This document shows, piece by piece, positions 22,229 through 25,496 of a stretch of DNA of 25,496 nt (position 1 is its first letter; each line of letters opens with the position of its first letter). The DNA comes from JAMCUI01 sp964520615. Its GTDB lineage: Bacteria > Patescibacteriota > Microgenomatia > 2-02-FULL-39-11. The stretch covers positions 1-25,496 of the forward strand of contig CAZFNL010000107.1 in assembly GCA_964520615.1 (NCBI GenBank). The letters run 5' to 3'. A model generated the notes under the pieces. It did not search any database, was not told where the DNA came from, and saw only the letters and a program-made list of their open reading frames with translations. A program made the translations under genes and the position numbers.

Positions 22229-23173
22229 TCAGAAATTCAACTGCAGTCTTCCAGCCGGACGGGTCGGGCGCGGCAATTCACGGAAAACAAATGTTGTTGG
22301 TGAGGGATAATTGTTGCCAGGTAAAGGATTGAGCGTAGGCATTGCTGGCGTCGAGAATGTCAATGATAATGTCGGCAATACCGGCCTGGTCCAATTAATT
22401 CCACCATTTTGGAAGGAAAATGGCGTCGGAGTAGGTAAAATCCCATAGAAATGTACCTTTCCGTCTCCTCCAACCAGTACTCCCGCCAAACCGTTGCCTG
22501 AGGCGTCCACTGCAACACTTGCCCCCCGCATCTCATCCAGATGCCATAAAAGCACTGTACTGCCGTCAGCAGGAAGAGAACCGTCATACGCTCCATTTGC
22601 CCATAGGCCGGCTATATCACGGGCTGTATTGGAAACCCTCACTTCATCAACTCCTCCCGAAAAACCGCTTTGGTTGAAAAAACCTTCAGTGAAAGAACCG
22701 CCAAGATCGATATTTGTCCCGATTGGCAATAATTCTGTGGCGCCCTGTACGGAAATGACTTTAGCGCCATTGATAAAAAGTTTTGTTGCCGATAATGAAA
22801 GTACAACCCCAATATGATTCCAGGCTCCCGGCGTCAAATGTCCCGCTGAAACCACCGTCTGTGAACCGCTTCCGTAGTTGTAGCGGAAAATGAGTGACCC
22901 GCCGTTTATCCCTACCTCATAGTGCAATTTACCGGTAGACTTATCTCCTACGGAAAGAACCGTCTGCTCTCCTGAGACACTGTCCGGGGCCACCCATGCT
23001 TCCAGACTGAAAGCGGACGGAACCGTTTGCGAAGGATTTGACGTTCTGACGTATCCGCCTGAAAGGATAATATAATTTCCTATAGGGACCGAAGCGGAAA
23101 CCGGCATGACTGCAATAATTGTTAAAATGATAAATGCTGCGGCTACGGGCAGCAAATATTTGATAAAGTTCAT
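22229..23173 (-). CDS. Secreted LamG/concanavalin A-like lectin domain protein
   Basis: 314 residues. Signal peptide at about 1-27 (ending V-S-A-S). LamG-like jelly-roll domain at about 33-230: F-S-L-E-A-W-V-A-P, W-N-H-I-G-V-V, K-L-F-I-N-G, D-E-V-R-V-S-N-T-A-R and L-L-W-H-L-D-E are typical. The last 75 residues are rich in Pro, Thr and Asn with no anchor. It is likely extracellular and may bind glycans or protein; the ligand is unknown. Promoter at 23226-23254, leader about 45 nt, no strong Shine-Dalgarno. Confidence 0.88.
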   Translation of the reverse strand: MNFIKYLLPVAAAFIILTIIAVMPVSASVPIGNYIILSGGYVRTSNPSQTVPSAFSLEAWVAPDSVSGEQTVLSVGDKSTGKLHYEVGINGGSLIFRYNYGSGSQTVVSAGHLTPGAWNHIGVVLSLSATKLFINGAKVISVQGATELLPIGTNIDLGGSFTEGFFNQSGFSGGVDEVRVSNTARDIAGLWANGAYDGSLPADGSTVLLWHLDEMRGASVAVDASGNGLAGVLVGGDGKVHFYGILPTPTPFSFQNGGINWTRPVLPTLSLTFSTPAMPTLNPLPGNNYPSPTTFVFRELPRPTRPAGRLQLNF

Positions 23174-23225
23174 ATTTATCGGGGACAGATAAAGGCAGCA
23201 AGCGGCAGAAAATAAGAGTAGTCAA

Positions 23226-23254
23226 TTTATAATCCCGCTCCTCCCTCTTGTCAA
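23226..23254 (-). promoter_or_regulatory. Promoter of the LamG gene
   Basis: On the minus strand TTGACA (23254-23249), 17-nt spacer, TATAAA (23231-23226). The start of transcription would be near 23219. Confidence 0.7.
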
Positions 23255-23307
23255 GACAATCTAAACATCTCAATCTGTAACAATAAGATATCTCAAGAAA
23301 TTCCAGA

Positions 23308-23335
23308 TTGACATTTTTCTTAGAGTAATTAAAAT
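23308..23335 (+). promoter_or_regulatory. Promoter of the leaderless gene at 23344
   Basis: TTGACA (23308-23313), 16-nt spacer, TAAAAT (23330-23335). The ATG lies 8 nt after the -10, so there is room for at most 1-3 nt of leader. Confidence 0.75.
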
Positions 23336-23343
23336 AATTCTAT

Positions 23344-23637
23344 ATGGAAGTAGACGGACCACCAAAACCAGATCAAGGAGTAGGAAAACTACCAATAAAA
23401 GGCGCTCAATTCCATGGTGGAAGCGCAGCTACCCCAAAACCAGAAAGTTACCCAAAACAACCCACTAGGGACCCCAAAGTTCTAAATGAATACCAGCATG
23501 AATTTCCTCTGCGTTTTGATGATCCAAAATGGGTCAAAAGAGCCGCTATTGCTTGTCAAACAACTCCCGATAAATTAAAAGAGTTACGTCCAGAGGTAAT
23601 TCAAAGAAGATTAAGAGAAGTAGGTTTCAGAGGATAA
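23344..23637 (+). CDS. Hypothetical protein, probably from a leaderless mRNA
   Basis: 97 residues. Residues 1-45 are rich in Pro, Gly and Lys and probably disordered. Residues 46-97 are helical-looking and charged (W-V-K-R-A-A-I-A-C-Q-T-T-P-D-K, then P-E-V-I-Q-R-R-L-R-E-V-G-F), which could be a small HTH-like fold. No family recognised. Supported by the promoter immediately upstream; no Shine-Dalgarno. One of two such + strand genes among minus-strand neighbours. Confidence 0.7.
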   Translation: MEVDGPPKPDQGVGKLPIKGAQFHGGSAATPKPESYPKQPTRDPKVLNEYQHEFPLRFDDPKWVKRAAIACQTTPDKLKELRPEVIQRRLREVGFRG

Positions 23638-23677
23638 ACATTGCCTATCTAGAATATAATCCCCTCTAAATAATCCT

Positions 23678-24601
23678 TCAACTTATTAAAAAAACTCCCA
23701 CGACCAGCGGTATATAAATAAGTGCAAAAAGGGTGCTGGAAAGGACGGCAACCGAGGCTTTTTCGGGCTGAACACGCAGTTGGGTGGCAAAGGCTACCGT
23801 GTTGGCAGCTATGGGAACAATCGCCATAAGTATCATCACTTTATGTATCTGAGTGCTAAAGATATGAAAAAGTGCCCCATCCAAAAGGATAATCGATAAA
23901 ACTACCGCCGGCCAGACGATAAATTTTACCGCGTGTGAAAATATGATAAATTTCCAGTCAAACTCAAATTTCACAATTGACGAAAGCCCCATTCCTATAA
24001 GCATCATCCCCAATAGAGTATACGCGCCGCGAAACAGCGTGACTGTATCGGTATAAGTCTGTCCAAACCTGACGCCCAGAACATTTAGAACCAATGCCAA
24101 CAAAAAAGTATAGATGGAAGGCAAAGTTATGACTCTTATCAGGCTTTCCTTTACCGTATGTCTGCCGCGGGCGGTGATGAAAAATCCCAGCGTGTTTTCA
24201 AAGAGTATTATCCCCAATACGCACAAAACCACCAGCCCCGTCACCTGCTCCCCGAATATGGCAACAGCCACCGGCAGGCCGAAATAGCCGAAATTACCTG
24301 TCCCGGCAGTATAAGCCAATATGTTCCTGGTAGAATCATGCCAGACTAGCCTGGATACTTTATAGACTACCAGACACATCAAGGCCCCTATCAGCCATAT
24401 TAGCACTGGTATGGATAGAGTGCCAAGAGTGAGCTTTGTGGTTAGTACACCCTGGAAAACGATAACCGGGGTAATTATGTATATCAGCAGGGCCGCCACT
24501 GTTTCCTTCTGAGCATGAAGAAGCTTTCCCGCCAGAAACCCAAGGAGTATAAAAAAGTAAAAAGGGATAAGTTTGACGATAAGAGTGAGGAAAATAAACA
24601 T
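23678..24601 (-). CDS. AEC (auxin efflux carrier) family transporter
   Basis: 307 residues, about ten TM segments. Family features include G-F-L-A-G-K near the N-terminus, G-T-G-N-F-G-Y-F-G-L-P-V-A-V-A-I-F-G (discontinuous-helix region, about 100-118), and a repeated Pro in I-T-P-V-I-V and V-P-I-A-A-N-T. Bacterial members export or exchange small carboxylates or amino-acid-like compounds; the substrate here is unknown. It converges with the leaderless gene at 23344. Confidence 0.9.
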   Translation of the reverse strand: MFIFLTLIVKLIPFYFFILLGFLAGKLLHAQKETVAALLIYIITPVIVFQGVLTTKLTLGTLSIPVLIWLIGALMCLVVYKVSRLVWHDSTRNILAYTAGTGNFGYFGLPVAVAIFGEQVTGLVVLCVLGIILFENTLGFFITARGRHTVKESLIRVITLPSIYTFLLALVLNVLGVRFGQTYTDTVTLFRGAYTLLGMMLIGMGLSSIVKFEFDWKFIIFSHAVKFIVWPAVVLSIILLDGALFHIFSTQIHKVMILMAIVPIAANTVAFATQLRVQPEKASVAVLSSTLFALIYIPLVVGVFLIS

Positions 24602-24664
24602 AAATATATTTGTAGATTATAAGTATGATTTTTATGAAAAGCCAGCAGGGGAAAATAAGAAAGA

Positions 24665-24868
24665 TTATGATTGAGACGGAGGCAATCTCACTATGACTCT
24701 TTCATCTCTCTCCATCTCACCGCACTTGACTCCACCATTTCCAGGATAATTACAATACAAACCTTTCACCACGGGACATAAAATCCGGGTACCATTGGGA
24801 GTACTCTGTACCGAAATATCCTGACTGGCGACAAAATCGCACTTCCTGATTGTTATTTCTGATTCCAT
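24665..24868 (-). CDS. Small Cys-containing hypothetical protein
   Basis: 67 residues with four Cys (10, 31, 39, 49), no signal peptide. The spacing does not match a zinc ribbon I recognise, but metal binding is possible. A TTGATA-16-TATAAT promoter lies 22 bp before the ATG, which leaves a leader of about 15 nt without Shine-Dalgarno. Confidence 0.6.
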   Translation of the reverse strand: MESEITIRKCDFVASQDISVQSTPNGTRILCPVVKGLYCNYPGNGGVKCGEMERDERVIVRLPPSQS

Positions 24869-24889
24869 ATTGATCTATCGGTCCGGAAT

Positions 24890-24917
24890 ATTATATACCC
24901 TTATATATAAATATCAA
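24890..24917 (-). promoter_or_regulatory. Promoter of the small Cys protein gene
   Basis: On the minus strand TTGATA (24917-24912), 16-nt spacer, TATAAT (24895-24890). Transcription would start near 24883. Confidence 0.75.
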
Positions 24918-25012
24918 TAAAATTAAATTATTTCGATATTTTTGCGTAAAAGCCGGAAGCAGAAAAAAGTACGATTACAGCTCATTTCAAGGCATAAAAA
25001 TATATCCTATAG

Positions 25013-25040
25013 TTGACAAATGCCTTTCTCTTGGTATAAT
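25013..25040 (+). promoter_or_regulatory. Strong promoter of the right-end structured leader
   Basis: Consensus TTGACA (25013-25018), 16-nt spacer, TATAAT (25035-25040) preceded by TTGG (extended -10). It is the best promoter in the window and opens a leader of about 440 nt. Confidence 0.88.
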
Positions 25041-25046
25041 CCTCCA

Positions 25047-25485
25047 TGAGGAAACATTCCGGGCTAAAGGCAGTCCGGCTTTTTATGTTTCCCGGATATT
25101 TTTTAGGCTAAATCGCATACATCGGGCATATCGCGCTCTATGTATAACTTTAGCTTTTTGTTCTTTGACATCTAGCGGAATACTTAATCATGGATCGCCT
25201 CGCGAAGGTTGGGGACGATGGAAAACAACATATGTTGTTTTTTGCCTTCCCTAACCTTCAAAAGGGCCAACCAAAAAACATCCTCTCAGAAAGTATTGAG
25301 AGTGATAAAGCTCGCTTTGACAAATTTTGGTTAACTCCAAAACTCTGCCAAAGTAAGCATACGGTTGGCTCAGATCTTATCTCATTTTTTTACTGGAAAT
25401 TTTGGGGTCGGCTTTGCGCTGGCTCCAAACAAGTGACTATTTCGGCCCAAAGCCGAAATGGCAAGCTGCAAAGGAGGTGATATCC
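25047..25485 (+). promoter_or_regulatory. Long structured 5' leader with a boxA-like site
   Basis: In order: hairpin 25050-25092 (GGAAACAT/ATGTTTCC enclosing CCGGGCT/AGTCCGG), followed by a T-run; TGTTCTTTGACA at 25159-25170, close to rRNA-type boxA antitermination sites; a 28-bp hairpin 25204-25259 with only two non-pairing positions (the rest Watson-Crick or G-U); CTCTCA/TGAGAG near 25285; and hairpin 25439-25459 (ATTTCGGC/GCCGAAAT). The last one presents an AAAGGAGGTGA Shine-Dalgarno 5 nt before ATG 25486. A 96-codon frame (25190-25480) overlaps the long hairpin and is judged non-coding. Such leaders precede rRNA operons or very highly expressed genes. Confidence 0.7.
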
Positions 25486-25496
25486 ATGCAGCAGAA
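25486..25496 (+). CDS. Start of an unidentified gene (cut by window edge)
   Basis: ATG-CAG-CAG-AA, reading M-Q-Q, at the very end of the window. The start is supported by an 11-nt Shine-Dalgarno (AAAGGAGGTGA) matching the 16S anti-Shine-Dalgarno. That is far stronger than at most genes here, so a highly expressed product is likely. Nothing about its function can be seen. Confidence 0.6.

Noticed and set aside
25046..25075. Resemblance to RNase P RNA (GAGGAAAC...CCGGGCT)
   Set aside because: Only the P4-like start is similar; the conserved downstream parts of RNase P RNA are absent.
25190..25480. 96-codon open frame on the + strand
   Set aside because: It lies within the structured leader, is largely made of hairpin arms, lacks a ribosome binding site, and ends at the strong Shine-Dalgarno of the next gene.
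25466..25496. Possible 3' end of a 16S rRNA on the minus strand (GGATATCACCTCCTTT)
   Set aside because: The 16S 3' end is nearly invariant (GGATCACCTCC) and here has two extra bases; the promoter and leader point to a + strand gene with a Shine-Dalgarno.

Overview
The window reads as a chromosomal segment of an uncultured Candidate Phyla Radiation (Patescibacteria) bacterium, probably Microgenomates-like. This rests on small dense genes, a com-type DNA-uptake cluster, several secreted low-complexity surface proteins (camelysin/TasA-like, FN3, LamG), weak or absent Shine-Dalgarno sites and leaderless genes. It is an inference: there is no rRNA or other marker gene in the window. TGA, TAG and TAA are all used as stops, so the code looks standard.

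Layout. 1-59: start of an IS110-family transposase running off the left edge. 229-933: a camelysin/TasA-like secreted protein behind an attenuator-like leader. 1146-13160: a nine-gene minus-strand arginine operon, read in the order argG, an uncharacterised P-loop gene, argC, argD, argB, a transcarbamylase of the acyl-ornithine type, argH, an M20 deacylase, argS. It is preceded by a well-formed T-box leader (K-turn, T-box bulge, mutually exclusive antiterminator and terminator) and closed by an intrinsic terminator. 13181-13939: a YbaK-type editing-domain gene interrupted by an in-frame TAG, and a small membrane protein. 14007-16339: a leaderless small gene, a PIG-L deacetylase and an FN3 surface protein. 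16496-18811: a class A penicillin-binding protein. 18840-22142: comEA, a membrane protein, and comEC split in two. 22229-24868: LamG surface protein, a second leaderless small gene, an AEC transporter and a small Cys-containing protein. 25013-25496: a strong promoter, a roughly 440-nt structured leader with a boxA-like site, and the first codons of a gene with a near-perfect Shine-Dalgarno.

How it fits together. The transcarbamylase has the SOTCase/AOTCase signature rather than that of ornithine carbamoyltransferase. The route is therefore probably acyl-glutamate, acyl-ornithine, acyl-citrulline (ArgB, ArgC, ArgD, ArgF'), deacylation by the M20 enzyme, then ArgG and ArgH. ArgRS sits last in the same operon, and the leader carries a candidate CGA (Arg) specifier, so biosynthesis and charging would both respond to uncharged tRNA-Arg. 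No acyl-glutamate synthase is present. The P-loop protein between argG and argC has no known role.

The operon is peppered with repeats. Heptanucleotide tandem repeats lie inside argS and at gene junctions, and a roughly 90-120 bp palindromic element is inserted in frame in both the transcarbamylase and the M20 gene, recalling the protein-coding palindromic elements of Rickettsia.
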